DNA from: Paraburkholderia ginsengiterrae
Lineage (GTDB): Bacteria; Pseudomonadota; Gammaproteobacteria; Burkholderiales; Burkholderiaceae
Direction: 5' to 3'
DNA length: 64,000 nucleotides
Assembly (NCBI RefSeq): GCF_001645125.1
Contig: NZ_LXKA01000221.1
Coordinates: 186,001 to 250,000 of the forward strand
The notes under the pieces: model-generated
What the model was told of the DNA's origin: nothing
Seen by the model: the letters and a program-made list of their open reading frames with translations, nothing else
The model's database searches: none
Part shown: positions 63,076-64,000 of the stretch, piece after piece
Numbering within the stretch: position 1 is the first letter of the stretch
Layout: the number at the start of each line of letters is the position of its first letter
Position numbers and translations under genes: made by a program

Positions 63076-64000
63076 TCAGTAGATTTCGAAGAGGCCTGCT
63101 GCGCCCATTCCGCCTGCGATGCACATTGTGACGACCGCGTATTTGGCTCCGCGGCGGCGTCCCTCGAGGAGAACGTGGCCGGCCAGACGGGCGCCGGTCA
63201 TGCCGAACGGATGGCCAACAGCAATCGCTCCGCCGTTGACGTTAAGGCGCTCAGATGGGATGCCAAGTTGCCGCTGACAATAGAGTGCCTGCGAAGCAAA
63301 CGCTTCGTTGAGTTCCCAGAGGTCGATATCGTCAACGCTGAGACCATGCTGCTTCAGCAACTTCGGAACGGCCAGCATCGGACCAATTCCCATTTCGTCG
63401 GGCTCACAAGCGGCCACAGCCAGTCCGCGAAACGCGCCGAGCGGAGACAGGTTGGCGCGCTCGGCTTCTTTCGCTTCCATGAGCACGCACGCCGACGAAC
63501 CATCGGATAACTGCGACGAATTCCCCGCCGTGACGAATCTGTCGGGACCTTTGACAGGTTCGAGTTTTGCGAGCGCGTCCATGGTAGTGCCAGGGCGATT
63601 GCAGTTGTCGGCCGTAATCGTTGTGGTCCGATGAGTTATTTCACCGGTTTCCTTGTTCTTGACGGCCATCGTGGTCGTTACCGGTACGATCTCGTCGGAG
63701 AATCTCCCCGCTTGTTGCGCCTCGTCTGTTTTGCGCTGGCTCTCAACCGAGAATTCGTCCTGCTCCTCGCGCGTGATTCCGTAACGCTTGGCGACGATGT
63801 CTCCTGTGTCGATCATCGAGAGATAAAAGTCGGGCTTGTGTTCGAGGATCCACGGATCGAGATCATTGGTGCCCGTTCGCGACCGAATGCCGGAAATACT
63901 TTCGACTCCACCCGCGACGACGGCTTGCGCCCCATCGACAACGATCCGGCCGGAGGCCAAAGCGATTGCCTGGAGCCCGGAGGCACAAAAACGATTGATC
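63076..64000 (-). CDS. Acetyl-CoA acetyltransferase/thiolase, C-terminal part (5' end outside window)
   Basis: The visible about 308 residues are the C-terminal three quarters of a thiolase. The nucleophile Cys is in [13 protein letters not shown] at the window edge. The other signatures are [10 protein letters not shown], the [14 protein letters not shown] segment, [20 protein letters not shown] with the catalytic His, and the late [17 protein letters not shown] with the second Cys. About 90 N-terminal residues must lie beyond 64000. The enzyme condenses or cleaves acyl-CoA units; the phrases [12 protein letters not shown] and [13 protein letters not shown] suit the degradative group of acyl-CoA thiolases. 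Confidence 0.93.
   Translation of the reverse strand, partial: INRFCASGLQAIALASGRIVVDGAQAVVAGGVESISGIRSRTGTNDLDPWILEHKPDFYLSMIDTGDIVAKRYGITREEQDEFSVESQRKTDEAQQAGRFSDEIVPVTTTMAVKNKETGEITHRTTTITADNCNRPGTTMDALAKLEPVKGPDRFVTAGNSSQLSDGSSACVLMEAKEAERANLSPLGAFRGLAVAACEPDEMGIGPMLAVPKLLKQHGLSVDDIDLWELNEAFASQALYCQRQLGIPSERLNVNGGAIAVGHPFGMTGARLAGHVLLEGRRRGAKYAVVTMCIAGGMGAAGLFEIY

Noticed and set aside
1-64000. tRNA, rRNA, CRISPR arrays, intact insertion sequences, prophage genes or integrases
   Set aside because: None could be recognised on either strand. Remnants at 9.7-19 kb suggest past rearrangement, but no transposase or terminal repeats were found beside them.

Overview
The window looks like chromosomal DNA of a high-GC betaproteobacterium of the Burkholderiaceae, most likely Burkholderia, Paraburkholderia or Caballeronia. 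I infer this from the gene repertoire: a DUF3331 protein, a FUSC/NodT/DUF1656/HlyD efflux operon, a general-porin gene of the Burkholderia type, and many LysR, AraC and FixJ-type regulators. No tRNA, rRNA, CRISPR array, intact insertion sequence or replication origin was seen.

Layout. 1-4.9 kb: the end of a FUSC-type tripartite efflux operon (inner-membrane FUSC protein, NodT-type outer-membrane factor, DUF1656 peptide, HlyD adaptor) followed by a PRC-barrel protein. 5.1-8.6 kb: a membrane histidine kinase with a FixJ-type regulator, a frameshifted AraC-family gene and a DUF3331 gene. 8.7-19.3 kb: a patchwork accessory stretch rich in gene remnants: a shrunken beta-propeller protein, a LysR tail, a collapsed cydAB locus and an orphan lipoprotein tail. 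These sit beside unexplained secreted proteins or lipoproteins and a few intact enzymes. It also holds a perfect 42-bp palindrome.

19.3-33.8 kb: a dense signalling island. Two paralogous winged-helix/STAND-ATPase regulators face each other around a FixJ-type regulator and a receiver-only protein. A head-to-tail series follows: an OmpR-type regulator, a 1669-residue pseudokinase/AAA/GAF/histidine-kinase protein, a receiver-PAS-kinase, a receiver-kinase, and another receiver-only protein. This is the best candidate in the window for an undescribed system: several kinases, several receivers, one probable ATPase-gated sensor and no obvious metabolic target next to them.

33.8-44.5 kb: metabolic and envelope genes (old yellow enzyme, FAD monooxygenase, FrnE-like DsbA protein, cytochrome c, MscS channel, LysR + SDR pair, serine hydrolase). 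44.5-49.9 kb: a minus-strand group of two secreted/membrane proteins of unknown role, an S10 peptidase and a phospholipase C/acid phosphatase-like enzyme. 50.4-54.1 kb: a small coiled-coil protein, an SDR, and an MFS exporter with a companion gene. 54.2-59.1 kb: a minus-strand molybdenum hydroxylase operon (CoxG-like, 2Fe-2S, large Mo subunit, FAD subunit, DUF302). 59.5-64 kb: a LysR regulator with an alpha/beta-hydrolase lacking the catalytic serine, a porin, and the C-terminal part of a thiolase cut by the window end.
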